This document shows positions 54,936 to 63,940 of a stretch of DNA of 64,000 nucleotides, in pieces. Source of the stretch: Fischerella sp. PCC 9431 (GTDB lineage: Bacteria; Cyanobacteriota; Cyanobacteriia; Cyanobacteriales; Nostocaceae); assembly GCF_000447295.1 (NCBI RefSeq), contig NZ_KE650771.1, positions 5,539,559 to 5,603,558 of the forward strand, given 5' to 3'. The position numbers were made by a program, and so were the translations under genes. The notes beneath the pieces were generated by a model. That model was not told the origin of the DNA. It saw only the letters and a program-made list of their open reading frames with translations, and made no database searches. The first letter of the stretch is position 1. Every line of letters begins with the position of its first letter.

Positions 54936-55547
54936 ATGACTACCTTTAAATCTAAATTTGCAAAAATACCTCCAGTCCAAATTCGGATTCGAGTTCCTCA
55001 GCATTATCATCGGCAACCTGTAATTTCTCGATTAATCTCCCGCTATAATCTCACAGTTAATATTAAAGCAGCTTCTCTTACAGTAGATATTGATAGCTGT
55101 GGATGGTTCGATTTAGAACTTCAGGGTAATCCAGAAGAAGTTATTAATAGCCTCTCCTATTTGCAACGAATAGGTGTGGATCTCATGCAAGTAGGTATTG
55201 TAGGAAGTATTCTGGCAAGTGAAGACTCTCAGTCTTTCCCAATTTCAGATAATAATATAAATCGCAGTGAAGATTCTAATTTAGTAACAAAATGGGAAGA
55301 CCAAGTCTATCCGCAAATCTCCAATAATCAAACTAATAGACTACGTTTACAACTGTGTATATCGAAAAATCATTATCACAAACCAGTAATTTATGAATTA
55401 GTTTCTCGTTATGGAGTAACAATTAATATTACCGGCGCTTTACTAAAACCTGAAGTCCAAAACGATGGTTGGTTTGACTTAGAAATTTGGGGAAGACAAG
55501 ATCAGCTTTTTTCTAGCTTTAGTTATCTGCAAAGTTTCTTTATTTGA
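54936..55547 (+). CDS. Tandem NIL-domain protein
   Basis: A 203-residue protein with two NIL domains (about residues 10-85 and 125-200) joined by a polar linker. Both carry the RxRVPxxYHRxPVISxLxSRYxLTVNI-like start and GWFDLEL/GWFDLEI. It probably arose by duplication of the neighbouring 88-residue gene. It would present two ligand sites in one chain. No ATPase or other domain is attached. Terminator hairpin downstream. Confidence 0.88.
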   Translation: MTTFKSKFAKIPPVQIRIRVPQHYHRQPVISRLISRYNLTVNIKAASLTVDIDSCGWFDLELQGNPEEVINSLSYLQRIGVDLMQVGIVGSILASEDSQSFPISDNNINRSEDSNLVTKWEDQVYPQISNNQTNRLRLQLCISKNHYHKPVIYELVSRYGVTINITGALLKPEVQNDGWFDLEIWGRQDQLFSSFSYLQSFFI

Positions 55548-55583
55548 TTTTGAGATTACTTACACCAAGTCAAATACTAAAAA

Positions 55584-55634
55584 CAAATAAACCCTTGACT
55601 GGGCTAATTAAGCTAGCCCACCAAGGGTTATTTA
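55584..55634 (+). terminator. Terminator after the sulfate/NIL operon
   Basis: AAATAAACCCTTG and TGGGCTA pair with TAGCCCA and CAAGGGTTATTT, around a short AATTAAGC centre. It is flanked by A and T tracts, so it may work in both directions. Confidence 0.85.
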
Positions 55635-56212
55635 ATTCTCGTCTAGTCCGCCAATAATTTTCATTTTTGGCTTGTAATACCGATTTAAAAAATGTTTGCG
55701 ACACATTCAGAATATGAGACGCGATAAATCGCGTCTGGAACAAGATTCATCTGTCGCATTCTTTTTTCAAATTGGTATAACTTAATTGCACCCCATGATC
55801 AATAAATAACGCTCTTTGATCCAGATGATGACTTTATATACTCTTTGTTAACACATCAAATTCAGTCAAGAATAAATCTTGAAATGCTTTATGTAGATGC
55901 TGTATAGCCGTTTTTTGTCTTAGTTTTTTAAGATTCAACACACTTATTATCAAGCAAGTAACTAAGTTATGCAGGCAAAGAAATCACATTAGCTTGGTGA
56001 TATTACCCGTTGATTTTTGTTCAGTAATTTGATACCCATTTGATTCAAGTTTTTAGCCACTAGCTCAGTTTTTCACAAAGTAGTGTTAGTTTGCCCGCCG
56101 AAGAAAGCCTGCGTGAGAAGTTGCTATAAATGAAACTAGAAAATGTTCTTTGTTAGTCTGTATCAGCGTTGTTTATGATAATCATGCGAGTAGTCTGCTA
56201 AATTTTAACTTT
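55635..56212. other. Intergenic region with palindrome
   Basis: Nearly 580 bp upstream of hisC. It contains the 20-bp palindrome AGACGCGATAAATCGCGTCT (55717-55736), a dispersed hairpin type. The remainder is AT-rich and without a gene. Confidence 0.55.
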
Positions 56213-57265
56213 ATGAGTTACTTCCGTCCTGCTATTGATGCGATGACTGGTTATGTTCCCGGAGAACAGCCGAAACCGGGAACCAAAATTATTAAACTCA
56301 ATACGAATGAAAATCCTTACCCGCCATCACCACATGCACTGAATATTCTGAGAAACTTAGATGGTGAGTGGTTACGACGCTATCCTGATCCCTTTGCGCG
56401 TGAATTTTGTGCAGCTGTGAGTGAAGCTTTGGATGTACCCGCCGATTGGATCATAGTCGGTAACGGTAGTGATGATGTGCTGAATGTGTTGATGCGTGCT
56501 TGTGCGGAAGGACGCGATCGCAAAGTTGTTTACCCAATGCCAACTTATGTTTTATATCGTACCCTAGCAGCCATGCAACCTGCGGAAGTTGTGGAGGTTC
56601 CCTATCCCCAAGATTTTACACTGCCGATTGATGATCTGGTTGCTGCGAATGGCGCGATTACGTTTATTGCTTCTCCCAACAGTCCTTCTGGTCATTCTGT
56701 ACCGTTGGATGATTTACGTACTTTAGCACGGCAAGTTTCAGGAATTGTGGCGATCGATGAAGCGTATGTTGATTTCGCTGAATACTCTGCCTTGCCATTA
56801 GTGCAGGAATTTGAGAATGTGATTGTGTTGCGTACTTTATCCAAAGGCTACTCTCTGGCAGGTTTACGGATGGGTTTTGGTATTGCCAATCCGAATTTAT
56901 TGACAGGTTTGTTTAAGGTCAAAGATAGTTACAACATTGATGCGATCGCCACTCTGGTTGGTGCAGCAGCAATGCGTGATCAAGCTCATAAAAATGATTG
57001 TGCTGAGAAAGTCAAAATATCACGAGCAAAGCTGACTGTTGAGTTGAAGAACTTGGGTTTCACAGTTCTTGATTCCCAGGGAAATTTTGTCCTTGCTACA
57101 CCTCCCGAAGCCAATGCAGAACAACTTTACTTAGGATTGAAGGAACGAGGTATTTTAGTACGCTACTTCAAGCAACCAGGATTAGACAATAAACTGCGAA
57201 TTTCTGTCGGAACAGATGAACAGAATCAAACATTAATTGAAGCCTTAGTTAGCTTGATGAAGTGA
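56213..57265 (+). CDS. hisC: Histidinol-phosphate aminotransferase
   Basis: A 350-residue PLP-dependent class I/II aminotransferase of histidine synthesis. The start is placed at ATG 56213 (MSYFRPAIDAMTGYVPGE), the normal family N-terminus; the frame extends 21 codons upstream but without family similarity. Features: KLNTNENPYPPSP, VGNGSDDVLN, ASPNSPSGHSVP, IAIDEAYVDFAE-like IVAIDEAYVDF with the PLP Asp, and the Schiff-base Lys K211 in TLSKGYSLAGLRMGFG. Single gene with a hairpin downstream. Confidence 0.93.
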   Translation: MSYFRPAIDAMTGYVPGEQPKPGTKIIKLNTNENPYPPSPHALNILRNLDGEWLRRYPDPFAREFCAAVSEALDVPADWIIVGNGSDDVLNVLMRACAEGRDRKVVYPMPTYVLYRTLAAMQPAEVVEVPYPQDFTLPIDDLVAANGAITFIASPNSPSGHSVPLDDLRTLARQVSGIVAIDEAYVDFAEYSALPLVQEFENVIVLRTLSKGYSLAGLRMGFGIANPNLLTGLFKVKDSYNIDAIATLVGAAAMRDQAHKNDCAEKVKISRAKLTVELKNLGFTVLDSQGNFVLATPPEANAEQLYLGLKERGILVRYFKQPGLDNKLRISVGTDEQNQTLIEALVSLMK

Positions 57266-57357
57266 CTATGCACCTACCGAAGGTAAGCGGCTTCCCAAAG
57301 AGTAATCTAAAATCCAAAATCGTATGATGAGGCTCTAAAAGTTTTGCAGTGGAAAGA

Positions 57358-57386
57358 AAATCCCCTAATTTGAATTATGGGGATTT
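57358..57386 (+). terminator. Hairpin after hisC
   Basis: AAATCCCC pairs with GGGGATTT across a 13-base AT-rich loop, about 90 bp after hisC and 120 bp before the tRNA gene. Confidence 0.6.
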
Positions 57387-57503
57387 CCCTGTTGCTTGTT
57401 AAGAGTTCTCTGTTTCCTCTGAAGCCTATAAATTAAAAGACTATGAATATAGCTTTTTTATGCTAGTATTGGTCTATTGTATGTGCGTAATGAAGCAGTA
57501 CAA

Positions 57504-57576
57504 GGGCGTGTAGCTCAGTGGATAGAGCGTCAGATTCCGGTTCTGTAGGTCGGGGGTTCGAATCCCTCCACGCTCG
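57504..57576 (+). tRNA. tRNA-Arg (anticodon CCG)
   Basis: A 73-nt cloverleaf without encoded CCA. The acceptor stem pairs GGGCGTG with CACGCTC (one G-U), with discriminator G. The D-arm is GCTCAGTGGATAGAGC, the anticodon loop TTCCGGT gives CCG, and the T-arm is GGGGGTTCGAATCCC. The top pair of the anticodon stem is a T-T mismatch. It reads arginine CGG codons. Confidence 0.95.
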
Positions 57577-57687
57577 TTTTTAATTTTTTGGTGCATAGAT
57601 TTTTGGTTTTTTTCCTCCATTAGCTTGAGAATGGGTGTAGGAGGAGTTCTATTTTCATGCAAGGTTTGTAAAATTTTTTCATTGGGA

Positions 57688-58194
57688 CTACATTAAATTT
57701 TTACGTACATGTAATAGCGGCATAGTAAACAATCCCCACGCCAAACCCGTCACCAACCCAAACAAAGTTACAACATAATTATTAAAACTCCACCACCCTA
57801 AAACCTCTGCACCTAACTCCAACGGATAAGCCATCATCAACGCACTCGTAAGTGCTGCACCGCCCCAACCATATTGATGCAGCCAGTAAAAACCTCTACC
57901 ACTAGTCAGCCCACACAACAAGCGAGTCAACAGTAAGCCCGTAACTGTTCCGTAACAACGCATACATACGGCCATGATAAACGGTGACGCCAAACTCACT
58001 CCCATTTCTGGTTGCGGACAAACATGACGACCCATGAAATAAATAATTTCCGCAATTCCAGGTAAAATAAATAACCCAGAAGCTGCCAAAAAAGGAGCAG
58101 CAAGCGGTCCCACCACCATTCCTGCTAACAAAAAATCAGCAAAAAAACTCACCCAATTAACTTTTGACTTTTTAGCAAAAGCAACTCCTTGCAT
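57688..58194 (-). CDS. DUF2085 membrane protein
   Basis: A 168-residue protein with about four hydrophobic spans. The Cys-containing DUF2085 signature is present: GRHVCPQPEMGVSLASPFIMAVCMRCYGTVTG, with C-P and C-x2-C-Y. The family is widespread in cyanobacteria and archaea; the paired cysteines suggest metal or redox chemistry near the membrane, but the function is unknown. It stands alone, divergent from the CHAT gene. Confidence 0.82.
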   Translation of the reverse strand: MQGVAFAKKSKVNWVSFFADFLLAGMVVGPLAAPFLAASGLFILPGIAEIIYFMGRHVCPQPEMGVSLASPFIMAVCMRCYGTVTGLLLTRLLCGLTSGRGFYWLHQYGWGGAALTSALMMAYPLELGAEVLGWWSFNNYVVTLFGLVTGLAWGLFTMPLLHVRKNLM

Positions 58195-58470
58195 CTGTTT
58201 TCCCTTTGTGTCCTACTCTACCTTTAACCCGCGAGGGCGTCTATTTGGTTTGTTACTATCATAAAACTTAACAAACCCAAAAAACTGATGGATTTTACAG
58301 AAAGTGGTGATTTATCTCACTATTTTGAAAGATTAGGATGAGCCTAATAATAAATAATTTTCCGTAATTAAGTTTTTTCGGCTTGATGATTGAATTTAGG
58401 TGCATAACTTGATGTGACTTATGCTCATAAAGAATATAAAGGGGCAGAATTCGACAATGAAAATAGCACT

Positions 58471-59526
58471 ATGAAAAAGATATTAATACTAGCAGCAAAT
58501 CCTAAGAATACAAATAAGCTGCGCCTAGATGAAGAAGTGCGAGAAATTCAAGCAGCTCTAAAACAAGCAAAAAACCGAGAGCAGTTTGAAATTGTTACTG
58601 GATTAGCAATACGAGTTGAAGACTTGCGTCGTGCGTTGTTGGAACATCAACCGACAATCGTTCATTTTTCTGGACATGGTTCAGGAACTGAAGGTTTAGC
58701 CTTAGAAAATAAGTTGGGGCAAATGCAATTAGTAAGTACAGAATCTCTAGCAAGGTTATTTGCATTGTTTCAGAGTAAAATTGAATGCGTTTTACTGAAT
58801 GCCTGTTATTCACAAGCCCAAGCAGAGGCAATTCATCAACATATTGATTATGTGGTGGGTATGAATAAGGCGATTGGGGATGTGGCAGCAATTGAATTTG
58901 CAGTGGGATTTTATGATGCACTATTTGCTGGCATTTCCTATGAAGAATGCTTTGATATTGGTCGTGCTTCTATTGATTTACAAGGTATTCCGGAATTTTC
59001 AACTCCACAACTCAAAGCAAGGCGACGAACTTCATCTTTTTCTCGTGAAGAGCATATGCAAGAATCTAAACAATTAGCAATTGCAACACAATCACATCAA
59101 AACATGATACCAAAAGACTCTTCTTGGTCGGTTTCTATTGGTCGTGATAATTCTGGACAAATAATCGGCTCAGTTATGGGTGATGTAACTCAAAATCATC
59201 ATAATTACCAAGGTGAATCTGAAGATAAATTGTCTGTAGCACAGGTAGTTAAATTAATAGAAAAGATTGAAGATTTATTTGAATATTCCGATTTACCAGT
59301 TACACAAAATAAACAAGTTCTCAAACATTTAGACTATGCCAAAGATGCAGTTCAGGAGGAACAACCAGACAAAGATATTGCTACCAAGAGTTTAAAAAAA
59401 GCCATTCAAGTTCTGAAAGAAGCTAATGAAACTTTAAATGTTGGGCAAGGGCTTTGGCAGAAGTTAGAACCAATACTTAAACAATTAGCTTCATGGTTAG
59501 GGATTGCAGCCAAGAGTCTTCTTTGA
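58471..59526 (+). CDS. CHAT-domain (caspase-like) protein with shared IGRDN motif
   Basis: A 351-residue protein if ATG 58471 is used (KKILILAANPKNTNKLRLDEE is the normal CHAT beginning); a GTG at 58414 would add 19 residues. The CHAT domain spans about residues 1-190, with catalytic His in IVHFSGHGSG and catalytic Cys in VLLNACYS. After a polar linker, residues 223-246 carry IGRDNSGQIIGS...GDVTQNHHNY. The rest (250-351) is helical and ends in an amphipathic helix (LWQKLEPILKQLASWLG). CHAT proteases are caspase/separase relatives used in bacterial cell-suicide and defence modules. The next gene, 37 bp downstream, encodes a membrane protein with the same motif. Confidence 0.87.
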   Translation: MKKILILAANPKNTNKLRLDEEVREIQAALKQAKNREQFEIVTGLAIRVEDLRRALLEHQPTIVHFSGHGSGTEGLALENKLGQMQLVSTESLARLFALFQSKIECVLLNACYSQAQAEAIHQHIDYVVGMNKAIGDVAAIEFAVGFYDALFAGISYEECFDIGRASIDLQGIPEFSTPQLKARRRTSSFSREEHMQESKQLAIATQSHQNMIPKDSSWSVSIGRDNSGQIIGSVMGDVTQNHHNYQGESEDKLSVAQVVKLIEKIEDLFEYSDLPVTQNKQVLKHLDYAKDAVQEEQPDKDIATKSLKKAIQVLKEANETLNVGQGLWQKLEPILKQLASWLGIAAKSLL

Positions 59527-59563
59527 TTTTCTATACAAATCTTTTGGTATCAGGGTTATATTT

Positions 59564-60106
59564 ATGAGTAACGAATCTGAAAACAAGTATTCTAAAGACC
59601 TCAACATTGGTCGTGATAATCATGGTCAAATTATTAATGAACTTCAAGGCAACTTAATTCAGACTCAAAAAAATTATATAATTAGAATTTTCCAATTGTT
59701 GTCTGAACAAGCGTTAAAAGGTTCTATCGTCGGTGTTGTGATTGGTTTATCTTTGATATTTATCAGTCATACGATATTCTTTCCGATTGTAAAAGACTAC
59801 ACAATATCAGCGAAGTGTGCAGAATTTGTTGCCGCGATTTTTGTAGGTTTATACTGTCGTCTGTTCTGTAGTCATCACATTAATCGTAAATCGCATAAAA
59901 ATTTCTTGGCTGCCTTAGCTTTTGTTGTAACTTGGTTTGTATTGCCATCAATCCGCCAAACATTTCTTTCTATGTTTACAAACTCTGGCGATCGCAACAC
60001 AGCCGATACAATTTCTTATGCAATTAGCTATGCCATCATTTGCGTTTTGGCTGGTGGTGTTATAGAAACCATAGCCCAGCTCAACAGCAGAAAAACAACT
60101 AAATAG
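59564..60106 (+). CDS. Four-span membrane protein with IGRDN motif, partner of the CHAT protein
   Basis: A 180-residue protein from ATG 59564; the longer frame from 59504 overlaps the CHAT gene and lacks a ribosome site. Residues 15-38 read IGRDNHGQIINE...GNLIQTQKNY and align without gaps to residues 223-246 of the CHAT protein. Four hydrophobic segments follow at about residues 52-72, 86-104, 115-133 and 150-172. No enzymatic motif is visible. It could be a membrane-permeabilising effector or an anchor for the CHAT protein. The pair is probably one transcript. Confidence 0.72.
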   Translation: MSNESENKYSKDLNIGRDNHGQIINELQGNLIQTQKNYIIRIFQLLSEQALKGSIVGVVIGLSLIFISHTIFFPIVKDYTISAKCAEFVAAIFVGLYCRLFCSHHINRKSHKNFLAALAFVVTWFVLPSIRQTFLSMFTNSGDRNTADTISYAISYAIICVLAGGVIETIAQLNSRKTTK

Positions 60107-60190
60107 AAGGCTGAAGTGTAGTTTGTAGTTAATGCCCACCGTACTTTTTAAAATATGGGAATTTCCCTATCTTCTAGTCTCTATTCCCTG

Positions 60191-61240
60191 TTACCTATTA
60201 CCTTTCAATTCATTTTCGCTAAATAATGGTTGCTGACAATGACTAAGCAGCAAAGTTTGACAAACTGTTTTTGCGATCATTTCAGCAGTTGGGTTCTCGT
60301 CTGATGGTGTTCCCTCTGGCTGCTTTTGTAGACTCCATAGCATCAATCCAGCAGCATTTTTATCAACAATAGCCTTTGCTAATTTACAAACTTTTGCCAG
60401 CGTGTAAACATTTGCACCCCAATTTTCTGGCGGTACTTGTACTCCCATAACTACTTTGCCATGAAAATAGTTTTGATAAGCTGCTAGCGCTTCTTGAGGA
60501 TTGTAGGTTAGACCTGCATCGTAGGACATAATGTGTAGTTGGTCAATCATTGCACCTTCAGGCGATCGCAGCAAATTCAGCATCAAACCAGTCTTATCAC
60601 CTTGAGGTTGAGCATTTGTCCATCGCCCTTCACCATAAGCGCCGATACTCCACGCCGCCGCCGTCACTAGGTAAGGTCGAGGCAGAACTTGACGAATTTC
60701 CTTGACAATACGACGATACTCTGAATCAGTTGTACAGAAGACTCTACCACGTGCAGATGAACATTTAGCATTAGTAGGCTCGTAATCGATATCAATACCA
60801 TCAAATTTAAAGTCTTTGACAACATCAGCGATCGCTTTAGGATTAAGCTGATCAAAATTCGTGTAAGTAATTCCACCCACTGCTAACAATAGCTTAGTGT
60901 TGGGATGACGTTGCTTGAGAAGAGCAATTGCATTTTTCACTACTTTCCCCGATGCAGTGAATTGTAGCCCCGTCCCAGTAAAATCATAGCTACCCCTGTT
61001 GTAGCTAGCATCCGGCTTCATGAAAGACACAATCACCACATTAACATAGGGGGCTATATTTGCAATTTGCAACTGTTCTGGGCGATTAACTGCTTTTTCT
61101 GTCCAACTTTGAAAGTAACCAACAAAAGCTTTTTTGTTACTAACAGTGTTAGCTACATTGAATTCTTGTGAATTTGGAAATGGCAAAAAATAAACAGCAC
61201 CTAGTAACAAAGAACAAAAATATCCTAGCTTCATTAACAT
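60191..61240 (-). CDS. Glycoside hydrolase family 18 (chitinase-like), exported
   Basis: A 349-residue protein. N-terminal signal peptide (MLMKLGYFCSLLLGAVYFLP). GH18 barrel features: VGYFQSW at strand 1, LLLAVGG at strand 3, and catalytic FDGIDIDYEP with the D-x2-D-x-D-x-E acid/base Glu, then QLHIMSYDAG and the C-terminal GLMLWSLQKQ. Probably acts on chitin-like or peptidoglycan-type polymers outside the cytoplasm. No carbohydrate-binding module is attached. Confidence 0.9.
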   Translation of the reverse strand: MLMKLGYFCSLLLGAVYFLPFPNSQEFNVANTVSNKKAFVGYFQSWTEKAVNRPEQLQIANIAPYVNVVIVSFMKPDASYNRGSYDFTGTGLQFTASGKVVKNAIALLKQRHPNTKLLLAVGGITYTNFDQLNPKAIADVVKDFKFDGIDIDYEPTNAKCSSARGRVFCTTDSEYRRIVKEIRQVLPRPYLVTAAAWSIGAYGEGRWTNAQPQGDKTGLMLNLLRSPEGAMIDQLHIMSYDAGLTYNPQEALAAYQNYFHGKVVMGVQVPPENWGANVYTLAKVCKLAKAIVDKNAAGLMLWSLQKQPEGTPSDENPTAEMIAKTVCQTLLLSHCQQPLFSENELKGNR

Positions 61241-61274
61241 TCAGTACTTGTTGCTTTTTAAGACATAAAAAATA

Positions 61275-61312
61275 GGGGAAAGATTACCGGGAAAAGGTAA
61301 TAAACCTTCCCC
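61275..61312 (-). terminator. Terminator after agrE
   Basis: On the minus strand GGGGAAGGTTTA pairs imperfectly with TAATCTTTCCCC and is followed by TATTTTTT. It lies about 20 bp after the agrE stop. Confidence 0.75.
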
Positions 61313-61333
61313 ATTGTCCTTTCCCCTTCTTAT

Positions 61334-63445
61334 CTACCCCATCTTTGCAGTATAAGGACTTGTCAACTTATCCAACTGCTGGGTCAACAAACTCAGGAAT
61401 AATCCCACATCTGTCACTACACCCAGTGATTCTATCGAACCTCGATCGCTTAATTTTGTTACTACTGCTGGGTTGATATCTACACAAACCATCTTCACAC
61501 CCGCAGGCGTCATATTACCTACACCAATAGAATGCAGCATTGATGACAACATCAAAATCATCTCCGCACCTTTGAGTAGTTCGGCGTATTTTTCTTGCGC
61601 CTTGATTAAATCCATCTGGGTATCGGGTAAGGGGCCATCATCCCGAATTGAACCAGCGAGACAGAAAGGTACGTTATTTTTTACACATTCATACATGACA
61701 CCATTTTTTATTACCCTAGCTTCTACAGCTTTGGCAATACTACCGTAACGTCGGATGGTGTTGATGATCTTCAAGTGGTGACGATGTCCACCGCGTACTG
61801 CTACACCCCGTTTCATATCAACACCGAGGGAAGTACCCATGATTGATTGTTCGATGTCGTGAACTGCGATCGCATTTCCTCCCAACAGCGCTTGTACGTA
61901 TCCTTCGCGAATCAATCGTGATAAATGTTCGCCACCACCAGTGTGAATCACTACTGGGCCAGCAGTGACAACAACTTTACCACCAGCATCACGAATTTTA
62001 CGTAATTCCCAAGCCACCTGTTCAACGACTAATTCTACGCGCCGTTCGCTGGAAACCCCAGCCGACATAAAGCTGAATTCTTCAGCATTGCGTTTTTCCC
62101 GTGATTCGGTTTTGCGAATGGTGCGGATACCTTGGACATCGACAACTACCTGTTCGCCGACTTCTAAATCACGCAATATCTTACACCGCGCTATCAAACC
62201 TTGGGGTGTTTGGGAAATGGCGATCGCTCCGTCCATGCGTTGATTTTGCACCATCACCCACTCACCATTAATCCGGATTTCAGTGGGATAAATCGTACTG
62301 ACATAAAAATCATCGGGAGCGACACCAGGCATAATCACTGGCTCTAGCTTGACATCTCGCTCATCTTGCGGTAAGTCAACCGCACCCAAATCAATGAGTT
62401 GAGAGATGATTTCTTCCATCACCTCATGAGAGGGAGCAGATACCTTCACCTCTGCGGCGGATGTACTTTGTCGTTGTTCTCCCAAGTTGAAGTTGAGAAC
62501 CTGGAAGCTACCGCCGTTATCGACAATCAAATCCAAAGCGCGGTTAATCAAACCAGCATCAAGTAAGTGTCCTTCCATGCGGAGAATGCGGCTTTCTACC
62601 GACACAGTAGCATGAAGTTCTTCTCTGACTGGTTCTGTTGCCCGCAAAGTTAAACATTTGGCTGCACCCCCCGCTTTGAGAAATTCTGTGAGTGGCGTTT
62701 CAATAATTTGGAAACCGACCTCAACCAGACGTTCTTTCAGGCGATCGCTAGCTTTGTTCATAATCACGATGCGATCCACATTCACCGCATTACAGGCGAA
62801 GTTCACCGCATCAGCTTCAGTGAGCGCGATCCGCTTTTCTGGCGCTACTCGCATTTCAATGACACGATTCGAGTAGGAATCAAAAGCCGCCGGATAATAG
62901 AGCAAATAACCATCTGTTAATGGACAAAAACAAGTATCCAAGTGATAGAAGCGATCGTCTATCAACCGCAGGGATAACACCTCAATATCCAGCCATTTTG
63001 CCAGATAGGGATGAGAATCTAACTCTGAACGGAAGCCGTATCCCGCCCATAGCCAGCGTCCTTCCCGATCTAAAAGTGCGTCACCCGCTCCCTCAAACGG
63101 CAAATCTTTTGGTAATTCATAGACTTTGTAGCCGTTTTCCTCAAACCATTGCTTAAAATACGGTTCTTCTCCTTGACGCTCTTTATGCAAAAAGCGACTC
63201 AAAACAACTGTCTCTCCCAACACCAGACCAGCATTAGCCGTGAACACCATATCCGGCCAGCCCTGCTGGGGTGGCACTAAATCTACAATCGCGTGTTCTT
63301 TGAGGATGTGATAAAGTTGATGCCACTGCTGCACAGCGCGATCGCGCGATGACTTATGAATATTCCCCTCCATCCAGGGATTAATTACATAGTCCACATC
63401 GTAGTGGTCAGGTGGACACATCAAATAGCGAATCTGGGAAGTCAT
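61334..63445 (-). CDS. agrE: Bifunctional arginine dihydrolase / ornithine cyclodeaminase-type enzyme AgrE (ArgZ)
   Basis: A 703-residue cyanobacterial enzyme that degrades arginine to ornithine, CO2 and ammonia (N-terminal guanidine-modifying domain, about 1-280) and, through its C-terminal LOR/SDH-like domain (about 285-700), converts ornithine to proline. ATG 63445 is chosen because it places the known functional residues at the family numbers: Asn22 (YVINPW), Asn71 (FTANAGLV) and Cys264 (GGAAKCLTLR). A GTG at 63457 would add four residues. The C-terminal part has a Gly-rich nucleotide site (VTAGPVVIHTGGGEHL). It is central to nitrogen release from cyanophycin-derived arginine. Confidence 0.95.
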   Translation of the reverse strand: MTSQIRYLMCPPDHYDVDYVINPWMEGNIHKSSRDRAVQQWHQLYHILKEHAIVDLVPPQQGWPDMVFTANAGLVLGETVVLSRFLHKERQGEEPYFKQWFEENGYKVYELPKDLPFEGAGDALLDREGRWLWAGYGFRSELDSHPYLAKWLDIEVLSLRLIDDRFYHLDTCFCPLTDGYLLYYPAAFDSYSNRVIEMRVAPEKRIALTEADAVNFACNAVNVDRIVIMNKASDRLKERLVEVGFQIIETPLTEFLKAGGAAKCLTLRATEPVREELHATVSVESRILRMEGHLLDAGLINRALDLIVDNGGSFQVLNFNLGEQRQSTSAAEVKVSAPSHEVMEEIISQLIDLGAVDLPQDERDVKLEPVIMPGVAPDDFYVSTIYPTEIRINGEWVMVQNQRMDGAIAISQTPQGLIARCKILRDLEVGEQVVVDVQGIRTIRKTESREKRNAEEFSFMSAGVSSERRVELVVEQVAWELRKIRDAGGKVVVTAGPVVIHTGGGEHLSRLIREGYVQALLGGNAIAVHDIEQSIMGTSLGVDMKRGVAVRGGHRHHLKIINTIRRYGSIAKAVEARVIKNGVMYECVKNNVPFCLAGSIRDDGPLPDTQMDLIKAQEKYAELLKGAEMILMLSSMLHSIGVGNMTPAGVKMVCVDINPAVVTKLSDRGSIESLGVVTDVGLFLSLLTQQLDKLTSPYTAKMG

Positions 63446-63940
63446 AAAAAATGTCACAAGCGTATAGATGCGGTGGTCTTTGTTGAATCCTGATTTTTGC
63501 AGATTCAGTTAAGCAAAAATTGATACTAAATTTATACCTTCTGATAGTTGAACACTATAAAAAAGCTTCTCTCTATTTTATATACCCGCAGACACACAAA
63601 AAAATTTTTTACTACCTAAATATTAGAGTGAGCAAAATGAATAATAAATGAGTTTTATACGGATTTAATCTTTTAAACAGCCAAAATTCCTAGTAGCTAG
63701 ACCACTAAACCTAGTGCAGAAAAACCAGAAACACCAGCAAAATTCTGCTCCCTTCCCTTGTCCCTCTTGTCCACGCCAGGTGCTACAACGGAGGGAACCC
63801 CACGCCAGGTACTACAACGGGGGGAACCCCCGCAACGTACTGGCTCCGCAACGCACTGGCTCCCCTTGTCCTCCTTGTCCTCCTTGTCTCTCTTAAAACT
63901 ATTGAACGATATGATGTTGGAAGTGAAAAAATATTCTTAA
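63446..63940. repeat. Intergenic region with GC-rich direct repeats
   Basis: The first 300 bp, upstream of agrE, are AT-rich and probably hold its promoter. At about 63770-63860 there are direct repeats CCACGCCAGGTGCTACAACG / CCACGCCAGGTACTACAACG and CGCAACGTACTGGCTCC / CGCAACGCACTGGCTCC, then CTTGTCCTCCTTGTCC units. The frames crossing this block are repeat artefacts. Confidence 0.8.

Noticed and set aside
63714-63940. Two 60-codon plus-strand ORFs near the right edge
   Set aside because: They run through GC-rich direct repeats and CTTGTCC units and have no ribosome site or conserved composition.
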